Shown: positions 8,470 to 17,981 of the stretch, in pieces | Position numbering within the stretch: the first letter of the stretch is position 1 | Layout: the number at the start of each line of letters is the position of its first letter | Origin: Antrihabitans stalagmiti | GTDB taxonomy: Bacteria; Actinomycetota; Actinomycetes; Mycobacteriales; Mycobacteriaceae | NCBI RefSeq assembly: GCF_016482825.1 | Contig: NZ_JAEMNV010000009.1 | Span: forward strand, 1 to 64,000 | Length of the DNA stretch: 64,000 nt | Direction of reading: 5' to 3' | Notes under the pieces: generated by a model | Seen by the model: only the letters and a program-made list of their open reading frames with translations | Told to the model about the DNA's origin: nothing | Database searches by the model: none | Position numbers and translations under genes: made by a program

Positions 8470-11313
8470 TTGACCGACCTGACCAACGAATCGACAACCG
8501 GGACAAGCGAAGGTGGCAGCAAGCCACCGGCCGCAGCCAACGGCCGCGGTGGCTCATCGGATCGGGTGCGCGTCATCCGAGAGGGCGTCGCGTCCTACCT
8601 GCCTGACATCGACCCGGACGAGACCGGTGAGTGGCTGGAGTCGTTCGACGCACTGCTCGACCGTTCCGGGCCTGGTCGGGCCCGCTACTTGATGTTGCGC
8701 TTGCTCGAGCGCGCAGGCGAGAAGCGCGTATCGATTCCCGCCCTGACCTCCACCGACTACGTCAACACGATCCCCACCGAGAACGAGCCGTGGTTCCCCG
8801 GTGACGAGGATGTCGAGCGCAGATTCCGCGCGTGGATCCGTTGGAACGCGGCCATCATGGTCCACCGCGCGCAGCGTCCCGGCGTGGGCGTCGGCGGCCA
8901 TATCTCGACCTATGCGTCCTCGGCCGCGCTGTACGAGGTCGGCTTCAACCACTTCTTCCGTGGCAAAGATCACCCCGGCGGCGGCGACCAGATCTTCATT
9001 CAGGGTCACGCCTCCCCCGGTATCTACGCCCGCGCATTCCTCGAGGGCCGCATTCCCGCGTCGAAGATGGACGGTTTCCGCCAGGAGTACAGCCACGCGG
9101 ATCAAGGTGGCGGCCTCCCGTCCTATCCCCACCCTCGGTTGCTACCCGACTTCTGGGAATTCCCGACGGTGTCCATGGGCTTGGGCCCGATGAACGCGAT
9201 CTATCAGGCGCGGTTCAACCACTATCTGGCCGACCGCGGCATCAAGGACACCTCGGACCAGCATGTTTGGGCATTTCTCGGCGACGGCGAGATGGACGAA
9301 CCCGAGTCGCGCGGACTCACTCACGTCGCCGCGACCGAAGGTCTCGACAACCTCACCTTCGTCGTCAACTGCAACCTGCAGCGCCTGGACGGACCCGTCC
9401 GTGGCAACGGCAAGATCATTCAGGAACTCGAATCGTTCTTCCGTGGCGCTGGTTGGAACGTCATCAAGGTCGTCTGGGCTCGTGAATGGGACGAACTGCT
9501 GCACCGGGATCGCGACGGCGCACTGGTGAACTTGATGAACACGACGCCGGACGGTGATTTCCAGACCTACAAGGCCAACGACGGTGCCTACGTTCGCGAT
9601 CACTTCTTCGGTCGTGACCCGCGGACGAAAGAGCTGGTCAAAGACCTCAGCGATCCGCAGATCTGGAATCTCAAGCGTGGTGGACACGACTACCGCAAGG
9701 TTCATGCCGCCTACGCGGCGGCTCTGCAGCACAAGGGCCAGCCGACCGTCATCCTCGCTAAGACGATCAAGGGCTACACCCTCGGCAAGCACTTCGAAGG
9801 CCGCAACGCGACGCACCAGATGAAGAAGCTGACGCTGGACGATCTCAAGGACTTCCGCGACGTGCAGCGCATCCCGATCTCGGACGCCGAATTGGAGAAG
9901 GACCCGTACCTGCCTCCCTACTACCACCCGGGGAAGGACGCGCCAGAGATCGCCTACATGCTCGACCGGCGCAAGGCGCTCGGTGGCTTCCTGCCCGAGC
10001 GGCGTACCAATGTGAAGCCCCTGAAGTTGCCCGGCGACGACACGTACAAGGCAGCCCGCAAGGGCTCGGGCAAACAAGAGGCCGCCACCACCATGGCGCT
10101 CGTCCGCATCATGAAGGAACTGTTGCGGGACAAGGAGATCGGCTCGCGAATCGTGCCGATCATTCCCGACGAGGCCCGCACGTTCGGCATGGACTCGTGG
10201 TTCCCGTCGTTGAAGATCTACAACCGCAACGGTCAGCTGTACACGTCGGTCGACGCCGAACTGATGCTCGCTTACAAAGAGAGCCCGATCGGGCAGATTC
10301 TGCACGAGGGCATCAACGAGGCAGGGTCGACGGCCAGCTTCACCGCGGTCGGCAGTTCGTATGCGACACATGGCATTCCGATGGTCCCGCTCTACATCTT
10401 CTACTCGATGTTCGGGTTTCAGCGGACCGGCGACGGACTGTGGGCCGCCGCCGACCAGATGGCACGAGGATTTGTTCTCGGCGCGACAGCGGGCCGAACG
10501 ACGTTGACGGGTGAGGGTCTGCAACACGCCGACGGGCATTCGCAGGCTTTGGCCGCAACCAATCCCGCGGTGGTCAGCTACGACCCGGCGTTCTCCTACG
10601 AGATCGCCCATATCGTCAAGGACGGTCTGCGTCGGATGTACGGCGGCACCGAGGGTGTCGAAGGGTTCGGCGGCGAGAACATTTTCTACTACATCACGCT
10701 GTACAACGAGCCGTACGTGCAGCCGCCGGAGCCGGAGAACCTCGACGTCGAGGGTCTGCTGGCAGGCATCTACCTCTACAAACGCGGCGCCGAAGGTGGC
10801 CCTCGGGCACAGATTCTCGTCTCGGGCGTGACCGTGCCGGACGGACTCAGGGCGCAGGCGCTGCTGGAGGAAGACTGGGGTGTGCACGCCGACGTGTGGT
10901 CGGTGACGTCGTGGAACGAACTGCGTCGCGACGGCATCGAGTCGGAGAAGAAGGCGTTGCGCGATCCGAGCGTCGACGCCCCTGTCCCCTACGTGACGAG
11001 GGCGCTCGCCGACACCGAAGGACCGTTCGTCGCGGCATCGGACTGGATGCGTGCGGTGCCGGATCAGATCAGGCAGTGGGTGCCAGGCGACTTCACGACA
11101 CTGGGCGCCGACGGTTTCGGTTTCTCCGACACCCGGACCGCGGCCCGACGGGTTTTCAACATCGACGCGCAGTCGATCACTGTCGCTGCTCTGTCCGCGC
11201 TTGCGCGTAGCGGCGAGATCGACCGCGACAAGGCTGTCGAGGCCGCAGAGAAGTACGGCATCGACGACGTTCTCGCTGCACCGATTTCGACTGCGGACCC
11301 CGGCTCGGCCTGA
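8470..11313 (+). CDS. aceE: Pyruvate dehydrogenase E1 component, homodimeric type
   Basis: Decarboxylates pyruvate with thiamine diphosphate and transfers the acetyl group to the lipoyl E2, feeding acetyl-CoA into the FAS genes that follow. I place the start at the TTG at 8470 (947 aa): GAGGAG lies six bases upstream and the protein then aligns from [18 protein letters not shown] onwards with M. tuberculosis AceE. The frame is open to 8185 but the added residues overlap the divergent lipoprotein promoter. The ThDP motif [10 protein letters not shown] followed about 30 residues later by NCNLQRLDG is intact, as is the [13 protein letters not shown] active-site region. The length fits the AceE type rather than the alpha2beta2 type. 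The next gene, mabR, is 42 bp downstream. Confidence 0.96.
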   Translation: MTDLTNESTTGTSEGGSKPPAAANGRGGSSDRVRVIREGVASYLPDIDPDETGEWLESFDALLDRSGPGRARYLMLRLLERAGEKRVSIPALTSTDYVNTIPTENEPWFPGDEDVERRFRAWIRWNAAIMVHRAQRPGVGVGGHISTYASSAALYEVGFNHFFRGKDHPGGGDQIFIQGHASPGIYARAFLEGRIPASKMDGFRQEYSHADQGGGLPSYPHPRLLPDFWEFPTVSMGLGPMNAIYQARFNHYLADRGIKDTSDQHVWAFLGDGEMDEPESRGLTHVAATEGLDNLTFVVNCNLQRLDGPVRGNGKIIQELESFFRGAGWNVIKVVWAREWDELLHRDRDGALVNLMNTTPDGDFQTYKANDGAYVRDHFFGRDPRTKELVKDLSDPQIWNLKRGGHDYRKVHAAYAAALQHKGQPTVILAKTIKGYTLGKHFEGRNATHQMKKLTLDDLKDFRDVQRIPISDAELEKDPYLPPYYHPGKDAPEIAYMLDRRKALGGFLPERRTNVKPLKLPGDDTYKAARKGSGKQEAATTMALVRIMKELLRDKEIGSRIVPIIPDEARTFGMDSWFPSLKIYNRNGQLYTSVDAELMLAYKESPIGQILHEGINEAGSTASFTAVGSSYATHGIPMVPLYIFYSMFGFQRTGDGLWAAADQMARGFVLGATAGRTTLTGEGLQHADGHSQALAATNPAVVSYDPAFSYEIAHIVKDGLRRMYGGTEGVEGFGGENIFYYITLYNEPYVQPPEPENLDVEGLLAGIYLYKRGAEGGPRAQILVSGVTVPDGLRAQALLEEDWGVHADVWSVTSWNELRRDGIESEKKALRDPSVDAPVPYVTRALADTEGPFVAASDWMRAVPDQIRQWVPGDFTTLGADGFGFSDTRTAARRVFNIDAQSITVAALSALARSGEIDRDKAVEAAEKYGIDDVLAAPISTADPGSA

Positions 11314-11355
11314 CGTTGGCTTCGATGACCCTGGAAGGGGCGTAGGTTCAGACGT

Positions 11356-12687
11356 ATGGCCGAGCAACGTCCGCCGACCGGACGCGATGGGGGTCAGCGG
11401 CTTCCCGAGAACGAGGTGTACCTACCTGTCGCGGCGCTGTCTCCCGCAAAGCAGAACCGGGATCCGCTACCGGACACACTGCTCAAACGGGTGAAGCAGT
11501 TCTCCGGCAGGTTGTCCACCGAAGCAGTCACCTCGATGCAGACCCAGTTGCCGTTCTTCGGGGATCTGGACGCCGCCCAGCGAGCCGGCGTCCAGATGCT
11601 CGTGCAGACGGCTGTGGTCAACTTTCTCGAGTGGTTGCAGAACCCCGAAAGCGACATACGGTTCAGCCTGGACGACTTTCAGGTGATCCCGCAGGACCTG
11701 GCCAGACGACTGACGCTGCGGCAGACCGTCGACATGGTCCGAGTGGCCATGGAGTTCTTCGAACAGTGGCTGCCAGCGCTTGCGCGTAACGACCGGCAGT
11801 TGGTCGCATTGACCGAGGCCGTGCTTCGCTACGGTCGCGAACTCGGTTTCGCGGCCGCATCGGTCTATGCGAGCGCGGCGGAATCTCGCGGCGCGTGGGA
11901 CACCCGGCTGGAAGCGCTTGTCGTCGACGCCGTCGTCCGCGGTGACACGGGTTCGGACATGCTCTCCCGGGCGGCCACGCTCAACTGGGACGCCACCGCA
12001 CCCGCAACGGTGCTCGTCGGCACCCCGCCCGAGGATCAGGGCCTTTTCGTGGTGGGTGCCGTGCACTCGATCGCCCAGAAACACGGTCGTGCCGCGCTCG
12101 CGGTCGTGCAGGGCAGTCGTCTGGTCGCCGTGGTCAGCGGTGAACTTCACAACGGTGTCGCGAACGGCAGCTTCCTGAGCGACCTTCTGTCTGCGTTCTC
12201 CGATGGGCCGGTCGTGATCGGACCGACGACGCAGACCCTCGCCGCCGCACACACCAGTGCGGCCGAGGCGTTGGCAGGTATGGAGGCGGTCGCCGGATGG
12301 CGTGGCGCGCCTCGTCCGGTGCATGCGGCGGAGTTGCTTCCCGAGCGCGCGCTGGTGGGTGACAACGCCGCGGTTTCCGCTCTGAACGAACATATCGTCG
12401 TCCCGCTCGCTGCTGCCGGATCGGCTCTTGCGGACACACTGGATGCCTATCTAGACTGCGGCGGAGCTGTCGAAACCTGCGCGCGCATACTGTTTGTTCA
12501 TCCAAATACCGTTCGGTACCGACTCAAACGAATCGCCGAAGTTACCGGCCGGGATCCGATGAATCCCCGCGATGCGTACGTACTTCGAGTCGCATCAACA
12601 GTAGGTCGACTGACTCAAAACCGTAACGATCTGCGGTCTTCTGCATCAGCAGCCACACACGTCACATTTGGAGAATTCGGGACGTAA
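11356..12687 (+). CDS. mabR: PucR-type regulator of the FAS-II operon, MabR orthologue
   Basis: 443 aa. The C-terminal helix-turn-helix of PucR regulators (about residues 375-415) is clear: CARILFVHPNTVRYRLKRI, VTGRDPMNPRDAYVLRVA; the middle carries the GGDEF-like PucR sensor region. It occupies the place of Rv2242 (MabR), which controls transcription of the fabD-acpM-kasA-accD6 operon in mycobacteria; the Streptomyces counterpart upstream of fabD is FasR. In mycobacteria MabR binds a palindrome before fabD and responds to long-chain acyl-CoA; a matching site is present here at 12728-12748. The ATG at 11356 is preceded by GGAAGGGG about 15 bases away, which is weak. Confidence 0.92.
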   Translation: MAEQRPPTGRDGGQRLPENEVYLPVAALSPAKQNRDPLPDTLLKRVKQFSGRLSTEAVTSMQTQLPFFGDLDAAQRAGVQMLVQTAVVNFLEWLQNPESDIRFSLDDFQVIPQDLARRLTLRQTVDMVRVAMEFFEQWLPALARNDRQLVALTEAVLRYGRELGFAAASVYASAAESRGAWDTRLEALVVDAVVRGDTGSDMLSRAATLNWDATAPATVLVGTPPEDQGLFVVGAVHSIAQKHGRAALAVVQGSRLVAVVSGELHNGVANGSFLSDLLSAFSDGPVVIGPTTQTLAAAHTSAAEALAGMEAVAGWRGAPRPVHAAELLPERALVGDNAAVSALNEHIVVPLAAAGSALADTLDAYLDCGGAVETCARILFVHPNTVRYRLKRIAEVTGRDPMNPRDAYVLRVASTVGRLTQNRNDLRSSASAATHVTFGEFGT

Positions 12688-12727
12688 CGCCAGGGCTTGT
12701 CTGGCGATGGCCGCCCAATTCCAGCTC

Positions 12728-12748
12728 TTTTGTTGGAAGCCCACAAAG
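12728..12748. promoter_or_regulatory. MabR-type operator upstream of fabD
   Basis: TTTTGT-N9-ACAAAG, 67 bp before the fabD start. The published mycobacterial MabR palindrome, as I remember it, is TTTTGT-N9-ACAAAA; this site matches 11 of 12 arm bases with the same spacing, in the same position between mabR and fabD. It therefore supports both the regulator assignment and autonomous regulation of the FAS-II operon from this 127-bp gap. A small 6-7-6 hairpin (12688-12706) follows the mabR stop just before it. Confidence 0.75.
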
Positions 12749-12814
12749 CAGGTCACCAAGGTTCATGGTCAACAACATCTCTTCGGAGCGGGTCGAAGGT
12801 GTTCTCTTGTAGAC

Positions 12815-13732
12815 GTGATCGCAATGCTTGCGCCCGGACAGGGCTCCCAGACTCCCGGCATGCTCGGACCATGGCTCGAACTGGCCGGTGCAGCCGACCG
12901 TCTCGCGCTTTGGTCGAAAGCGTCGGGTCTGGATTTGGTCACCCTCGGCACCACCGCGACAGCTGAAGAGATCACCGATACCTCGATCACACAGCCGCTC
13001 GTCGTCGCAGCAGCGCTGCTTGCATACGAGGAACTCGAAAGCCGCGGCGTCATCCCGGCCGACGCGATCATCGCGGGACACTCGGTCGGAGAACTCGCCG
13101 CAGCAGCTATCGCGGGCGTCATCACAGCAGACGAAGCAGTCACCCTCGCAGCGATCCGCGGCGCGGAGATGGCGAAGGCATGTGCGCTCGAAGCAACCGG
13201 TATGTCGGCCGTGTTGGGCGGCGACGAAGCCGAAGTGCTCGCCCGTCTCGCCGAACTAGACCTAATCCCAGCGAACCGCAACGCAGCCGGACAGATCGTC
13301 GCCGCGGGCAAACTGGATGCCCTCGCCGAACTGGCGGCGAACCCGCCCGAGAAGGCCCGCGTTCGCCCGCTTCCCGTCGCAGGCGCGTTTCACACGTCCT
13401 ACATGGCACCGGCACAGGACGCGGTTACCGCGGCAGCCGCCAAGATCACGCCGACCGACCCGACCCGCACGCTGCTCTCGAACTTCGACGGCGAGCCTGT
13501 CGCATCCGGGGCCGACGCGCTGACTAAGCTGGCCGCGCAGGTCACCCGACCGGTGCGCTGGGACCTGTGCACCGCAACCATCCGGAACGCGCAAGTGTCC
13601 GCGATAACAGAACTTCCGCCGGCAGGTGCGCTCATCGGTATCGCGAAACGCGAGCTGCGTGGCACACCGACACTGGCACTCAAAGTGCCGGCGGATATCA
13701 CCGCATTGGTCGAGCTCGAAGGGTTCGGCTAA
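12815..13732 (+). CDS. fabD: Malonyl-CoA:ACP transacylase
   Basis: Transfers malonyl from CoA to AcpM for FAS-II elongation. Start set at the GTG 12815 (305 aa), giving VIAMLAPGQGSQTPGM as in mycobacterial FabD; an ATG at 12824 is an alternative, and the frame upstream to 12668 runs through the MabR operator and is not coding. The nucleophile motif GHSVGE (about residue 92) and the catalytic histidine in GAFHT (about residue 195) are present, with the QxxR-like arginine at RGAEMAKAC. First gene of the FAS-II operon; acpM follows after 99 bp. Confidence 0.95.
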   Translation: MIAMLAPGQGSQTPGMLGPWLELAGAADRLALWSKASGLDLVTLGTTATAEEITDTSITQPLVVAAALLAYEELESRGVIPADAIIAGHSVGELAAAAIAGVITADEAVTLAAIRGAEMAKACALEATGMSAVLGGDEAEVLARLAELDLIPANRNAAGQIVAAGKLDALAELAANPPEKARVRPLPVAGAFHTSYMAPAQDAVTAAAAKITPTDPTRTLLSNFDGEPVASGADALTKLAAQVTRPVRWDLCTATIRNAQVSAITELPPAGALIGIAKRELRGTPTLALKVPADITALVELEGFG

Positions 13733-13831
13733 TTCAGCGCGCAGCCGGTGCTGCGCAACCGCACTAGGCCAACCGGCCGACCTGCACGCGTCCAACTCGG
13801 ACACAGACCCAATATAGAAGGGAGCCACGCA

Positions 13832-14134
13832 GTGGCCACTCAGGAAGAACTCATTGCCGGCATCGCGGAGATCATCGAGGAAGTTACCGGCATCGAGCCG
13901 TCCGAGGTGACCATCGAGAAGTCCTTCGTCGACGACCTCGATATCGACTCGCTCTCCATGGTCGAGATTGCAGTGCAGACCGAAGACAAGTACGGCGTCA
14001 AGATCCCCGATGAGGATCTCGCCAGCCTGCGCACCGTTGGCGACGCCGTCAACTACATCCAGAAGCTGGAATCCGAGAACAGCGACCTGGCTGCCGAGCT
14101 GCGCGAAAAGTTCAGCGCCGACAGCGCAGAGTGA
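13832..14134 (+). CDS. acpM: Meromycolate extension acyl carrier protein AcpM
   Basis: 100 aa from the GTG at 13832, with AGAAGGGA seven bases before it. The phosphopantetheine attachment serine is Ser40 in [11 protein letters not shown]. The C-terminal extension after the ACP fold (from about residue 78: [17 protein letters not shown]) is charged, a feature of the mycolata AcpM type that is longer than ordinary ACPs. It carries the growing chains for KasA in the FAS-II system. The upstream extension of the frame to 13748 has no ribosome binding site. The stop overlaps a possible GTG start of kasA. Confidence 0.96.
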   Translation: MATQEELIAGIAEIIEEVTGIEPSEVTIEKSFVDDLDIDSLSMVEIAVQTEDKYGVKIPDEDLASLRTVGDAVNYIQKLESENSDLAAELREKFSADSAE

Positions 14135-14142
14135 GTAGAGCC

Positions 14143-15393
14143 GTGACCAGTCCTTTCCTCAGAAACGGGAACTTCCCCAACGTCGTCGTGACGAGCATGG
14201 CAGCGACGACGTCGATCGCGGGTGACGTGGACGCAACGTGGAAGGGCCTGCTCAACGGCGAAAGCGGTATCGACGTACTCGAGGACGACTTCGTTGCCGA
14301 ATACGACCTTCCGGTCAAGATCGGCGGCAAGCTGAAGGTCAATCCGGCGACCCTGCTCACCAGGGTCGAGATGCGTCGACTCGCTTACGTCGAGCGGATG
14401 GCCACGGTGCTCGGACGCGAAGTCTGGCGTAATGCAGGCAGCCCGGTGGTCGACCCCGAACGTCTCGCGGTCGCCATCGGCACCGGCCTCGGCGGCGGCG
14501 ACGCACTGATCGATTCGGTGGAGAAGCTGAAGAACGGCGGGTACCGCAAGGTGTCCCCGCTTGCCGTTCAGATGGTCATGCCGAACGGTCCGTCGGCGGT
14601 CGTCGGCCTGGAACTCAAGGCGCAGGGCGGCGTGATCACGCCGGTCTCGGCTTGTTCCTCGGGTTCCGAGGCCATCGCCAACGCATGGCGAATGATCGTG
14701 ATGGGTGACGCCGACATCGTCGTCACCGGCGGCGTCGAGGGTCATATCGATGCTGTCCCGATCGCGGCGTTCACCATGATGCGCGCCATGAGCACCCGCA
14801 ACGACGATCCGAAGGGCGCATCGCGTCCGTTCGATCGTGACCGCGACGGATTCGTCTTCGGCGAGGCCGGCGCACTCATGGTCCTCGAATCCGAGGAGCA
14901 TGCTCGCGCACGCGGAGCAACGATCCATGCTCGGGTGCTCGGCGCAGGCATCACGTCCGACGGATACCACCTCGTCGCGCCCGATCCGGAAGGCAACGGC
15001 GCAGCCCGTGCCATGCGGCGGGCGATCGAGACCGCGGGCTTGACCAAAGCGGACATCACGCACGTCAACGCTCACGCAACGGCAACACCTATCGGTGACA
15101 CAGCCGAAGCCAACGCGATCAACAAGGCTGTGGGCAACCATGCTTCGGTGTACGCACCGAAGTCTGCACTCGGTCACTCGATCGGCGCCGTCGGCGCTCT
15201 CGAGTCCGTGCTCACAGTCATGAGCATCAGGGACGGGATCGTCCCACCGACGCTGAACCTGGACAACCAGGATCCAGCGATCGATCTCGACGTCGTGCAC
15301 GGCGAACCTCGTCGTGGCGAAATCGAGTATGCGATCAACAACTCGTTCGGTTTCGGCGGGCACAACGTAGCGCTCGCCTTCGGTCGGGCATAA
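14143..15393 (+). CDS. kasA: Beta-ketoacyl-ACP synthase KasA
   Basis: Condenses malonyl-AcpM with acyl-AcpM during FAS-II elongation of mycolic acid precursors. From the GTG at 14143 the protein is 416 aa, exactly the length of M. tuberculosis KasA, and the nucleophile becomes Cys171 ([11 protein letters not shown]), also the same number; the GTG at 14131 that overlaps the acpM stop is the alternative (420 aa). The two active-site histidines are in [12 protein letters not shown] and [12 protein letters not shown], and the Gly-rich [10 protein letters not shown] terminus is intact. The first histidine is followed by Ala rather than the Gly of the usual HGT motif, as in KasB-type enzymes. No kasB follows, so this may be the only FAS-II synthase of the operon. 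Confidence 0.95.
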   Translation: MTSPFLRNGNFPNVVVTSMAATTSIAGDVDATWKGLLNGESGIDVLEDDFVAEYDLPVKIGGKLKVNPATLLTRVEMRRLAYVERMATVLGREVWRNAGSPVVDPERLAVAIGTGLGGGDALIDSVEKLKNGGYRKVSPLAVQMVMPNGPSAVVGLELKAQGGVITPVSACSSGSEAIANAWRMIVMGDADIVVTGGVEGHIDAVPIAAFTMMRAMSTRNDDPKGASRPFDRDRDGFVFGEAGALMVLESEEHARARGATIHARVLGAGITSDGYHLVAPDPEGNGAARAMRRAIETAGLTKADITHVNAHATATPIGDTAEANAINKAVGNHASVYAPKSALGHSIGAVGALESVLTVMSIRDGIVPPTLNLDNQDPAIDLDVVHGEPRRGEIEYAINNSFGFGGHNVALAFGRA

Positions 15394-15416
15394 CCCGACC
15401 AGCTAGCTCGTCTCGA

Positions 15417-15453
15417 TCCGGATGGATCGCCTCACCAAGGCGATCCATCCGGA
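15417..15453 (+). terminator. Perfect 16-5-16 hairpin between kasA and accD6
   Basis: Left arm TCCGGATGGATCGCCT at 15417-15432, loop CACCA, right arm its exact complement at 15438-15453. It begins 23 bp after the kasA stop and ends 40 bp before the accD6 ATG. There is no T run, so it can be a Rho-independent terminator of the actinobacterial type, an attenuator, or a transcript-stabilising element that sets the kasA:accD6 ratio. Confidence 0.65.
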
Positions 15454-15493
15454 CCACGGCCCCTTCGTGGGCCATAGCTTCAGGAGGACGGCG

Positions 15494-16927
15494 ATGACTA
15501 TTTTGGCCCCCGCGACAAGGCTGGATTCAGCTACGGATCCGCGCGATCCTCTTGTAAGGCTCCAGAACTTCTTCGATTCGGGCACCGTCACGCTGTTGCA
15601 CCCGCGCGACAGGTCCGGCGTCCTCGCCGCGATCGGCGAAGTCGACGGCGTCCGCACCGCCGCATACTGCTCGGACGCGACCGTCATGGGCGGCGCAATG
15701 GGAGTCGACGGCTGCAAGCACATCGTCCTCGCCATCGACACGGCGATCGACAAACAAATTCCCGTTGTCGGACTTTGGCATTCCGGTGGGGCACGCCTCG
15801 CCGAAGGAGTCGAAGCCCTGCACGCCGTCGGACTCGTCTTCGAGGCGATGGTTCGAGCATCCGGCAACGTCCCACAGATTTCGGTCGTCCTCGGCTTTGC
15901 TGCCGGTGGCGCCGCATACGGTCCGGCACTGACCGACATCGTCATCATGGCTCCGGAAGGCCGCGTCTTCGTGACCGGCCCGGACGTCGTGCGCAGTGTC
16001 ACCGGCGAGCAGGTCGACATGGCCTCCCTCGGCGGACCCGACACCCATACCAAGAAGTCCGGCGTCGCCCATATCGCGGCCGCCGACGAGGCCGATGCCT
16101 TGCACCGCGCACGCCGCTTGGTTTCCATGTTCTCCGAGCAGGGCACCTTCGATCAGGTTGCCGCCGAGCACGGTGACACCGACCTGAAGGCTCTGCTCCC
16201 CGCGTCCGCGCGGCGCGCATACAACGTCAAGCCGATCGTTCACGAACTTCTCGACAACGTCGACGGTGAGTCGAGTTTCGAAGAGCTGCAAGCGAACTGG
16301 GCTCGTAGCATCGTGACCGGACTCGGTCGGATCAGTGGCCGCACCGTCGGTGTCATCGCCAACAACCCGATCCGCCTCGGCGGTTGCCTCAATTCCGAGA
16401 GCGCCGAGAAGGCCGCACGGTTCGTGCGACTGTGCGACGCGTTCGGCATTCCGTTGGTTGTGATCGTCGATGTACCCGGCTATCTGCCCGGCGTCAGTCA
16501 GGAATGGGAAGGTGTGGTTCGCCGCGGCGCCAAGCTGCTGCACGCCTTCGCGGAGGCTCGGGTCCCGCGGGTCACCTTGGTGACCAGGAAGATCTACGGC
16601 GGCGCGTACATCGCGATGAATGCTCGCGCTCTCGGCGCGACGGCGGTCTTCGCGTGGCCCGAATCAGAGGTTGCGGTGATGGGCGCGAAGGCTGCGGTCG
16701 GCATTCTGCACAAGCGCGCCCTCGCGGCTGCGCCCGACGACGAGCGCGAAGCGCTGCACGACCGCCTGGCTGCCGAACACGAAGCCATCGCTGGCGGCGT
16801 GGGGCGCGCTGTCGAGATCGGCGTGGTCGACGAAATCATCGATCCAGCCAAGACGCGAAGCAAGATCACCGCGGCGCTGGCTGCTGCGCCCGCGCGACGC
16901 GGCAATCACAAGAACATTCCGCTCTGA
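15494..16927 (+). CDS. accD6: Acetyl/propionyl-CoA carboxylase beta subunit AccD6
   Basis: Carboxyltransferase subunit that, with a biotinylated AccA3-type alpha subunit, makes malonyl-CoA for FAS. 477 aa from the ATG 15494 with AGGAGG six bases before it; the frame open to 15422 would start inside the hairpin. Typical carboxyltransferase elements are present: SGGARLAEG and GGAAYGPALTD in the N half, VDVPGYLPGVSQEWEG and RKIYGGAYIAMN in the C half. The position directly after kasA and the length agree with M. tuberculosis AccD6 (Rv2247). The convergent acidic protein gene ends 7 bp away. Confidence 0.95.
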   Translation: MTILAPATRLDSATDPRDPLVRLQNFFDSGTVTLLHPRDRSGVLAAIGEVDGVRTAAYCSDATVMGGAMGVDGCKHIVLAIDTAIDKQIPVVGLWHSGGARLAEGVEALHAVGLVFEAMVRASGNVPQISVVLGFAAGGAAYGPALTDIVIMAPEGRVFVTGPDVVRSVTGEQVDMASLGGPDTHTKKSGVAHIAAADEADALHRARRLVSMFSEQGTFDQVAAEHGDTDLKALLPASARRAYNVKPIVHELLDNVDGESSFEELQANWARSIVTGLGRISGRTVGVIANNPIRLGGCLNSESAEKAARFVRLCDAFGIPLVVIVDVPGYLPGVSQEWEGVVRRGAKLLHAFAEARVPRVTLVTRKIYGGAYIAMNARALGATAVFAWPESEVAVMGAKAAVGILHKRALAAAPDDEREALHDRLAAEHEAIAGGVGRAVEIGVVDEIIDPAKTRSKITAALAAAPARRGNHKNIPL

Positions 16928-16933
16928 CCGGTT

Positions 16934-17320
16934 TCAGTCCGAGGTCTTGTCGTCGCTCTTGTCAGCGTTTTCTGCAGCGGCCTTCTTGTCTTCTTCCGTG
17001 GCGTTTTCACGATCTTCGGGCGGGATGATCTCGCCTTTGTCGTCGAGCCAGTCCGCGATGGCCGTCCCTGACACAGTGCCGTCGGTACCTGGCAAAACGA
17101 CAGACTTTCGCGCGTCGGGTTCGTACTTGTCCTCGAGTTGCTTGGCTTCCTCTTTGGCGCTGTCGAGGGCGTCCTGATCGGGCTCCGGCGTCTCGGTGAC
17201 CTGCTGGCCATCGGTCGGGTCGGCGCGGTCGACCGCGTCGGAACCGGTGCCTTCGTCGGCCGCCTTCGCTTGCTCTGCATCTGTTGATGTCATACGACGG
17301 GGGTTCCCTTGCCCCGTCAT
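16934..17320 (-). CDS. Small highly acidic protein, unknown function
   Basis: 128 aa from the ATG at 17320, which has AAGG six bases upstream; an internal ATG at 17293 would give 119 aa. The sequence is almost entirely Asp/Glu/Lys/Ala with no hydrophobic core (for example EEDKKAAAENADKSDD), so most of it is probably disordered; only the middle DARKSVVLPGTDGTVSGTAIADWLDD looks foldable. Codon third positions are GC-rich as in the neighbours, supporting a real gene. It lies 17 bp after the DUF3145 gene on the same strand and is probably co-transcribed. I do not recognise it. Confidence 0.7.
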   Translation of the reverse strand: MTGQGNPRRMTSTDAEQAKAADEGTGSDAVDRADPTDGQQVTETPEPDQDALDSAKEEAKQLEDKYEPDARKSVVLPGTDGTVSGTAIADWLDDKGEIIPPEDRENATEEDKKAAAENADKSDDKTSD

Positions 17321-17336
17321 GTCAAACCTTGAAAAC

Positions 17337-17849
17337 TCAGCCGACGTCGCGACGCAGCCAGGTCACTTCGGCACCTTCGCCGCCACTGCGATAGGGCTCG
17401 AGTGCGTCGTCCCACGCTGTGCCGAGAGCCGTGTCGAGTTCGGTCATGAAGCTGTCGCGGCCGGCGGCCAGCATCGAGCGCAGGCGCATCTCGCCGAGCA
17501 CGACGTCACCGTTCGCGCTGGTCGATCCACGCCAGAGTCCGAGTCCGGGAACGAAGCTGAACCGTTCGCCGTCGACACCTTCGCTCGGATCTTCGGTGAC
17601 TTCGAAACGCAACATCGACCAGGACCGCAGCGCGTTTGCGATCCGCGAACCGGTGCCGACGGGGCCGACCCAGTTGCTTGTCGCACGCAGCAGCCCGTCA
17701 GAGGCCGGCTGTGCCGTCCACTTCAAGTTCGCCCGTGTCTCGAGAGCCGCTGTCAGGGCCCATTCGACATGCGGGCACAGCGCAGCTGGCGACGAGTGGA
17801 TGTAGACAACACCCGATGTCGCTTCGGCGAACTGATTTAATGCGCGCAC
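17337..17849 (-). CDS. DUF3145 family protein
   Basis: 170 aa from the GTG at 17849, chosen because GGAGG stands eight bases upstream; a GTG three codons earlier (17858) overlaps that element. The protein fits DUF3145, an actinobacterial family of unknown function, throughout: SGVVYIHSSPAALCPHVEWAL, NLKWTAQPA, NWVGPVGTGSRIANALRSW, and the C-terminal GTAWDDALEPYRSGGEGAEVTWL. The conserved His-Ser, Cys-Pro-His and Trp residues could line a pocket, but no reaction is known. Frequently found beside fatty-acid genes, as here, next to accD6. Confidence 0.92.
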   Translation of the reverse strand: MRALNQFAEATSGVVYIHSSPAALCPHVEWALTAALETRANLKWTAQPASDGLLRATSNWVGPVGTGSRIANALRSWSMLRFEVTEDPSEGVDGERFSFVPGLGLWRGSTSANGDVVLGEMRLRSMLAAGRDSFMTELDTALGTAWDDALEPYRSGGEGAEVTWLRRDVG

Positions 17850-17981
17850 CTCAAACACCTCCGGCTTCGACGAGGGGACGTCTTCCCCAACGGCCTCTGT
17901 CTGAACGGAGAGCGATGCTTCAGTTACCTAGTGTGCCCTGTGGGACCCCTGTTGCGCTAGTGCAACGGCCCGGCGTGTTGT

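Noticed and set aside
9142-11367. Long minus-strand open frame (741 codons) opposite aceE
   Set aside because: It is the antisense of a highly conserved gene, has His/Arg/Val-rich low-information content and no ribosome binding site; such shadow frames are normal at this GC content.
12668-12814. Longer FabD start within the mabR 3' end
   Set aside because: The extension passes through the MabR palindrome and adds residues absent in FabD; GTG 12815 aligns with the family start.
14053-15363. Long minus-strand open frame opposite kasA
   Set aside because: Antisense of kasA; composition rich in Arg, His and Asp without any domain pattern.
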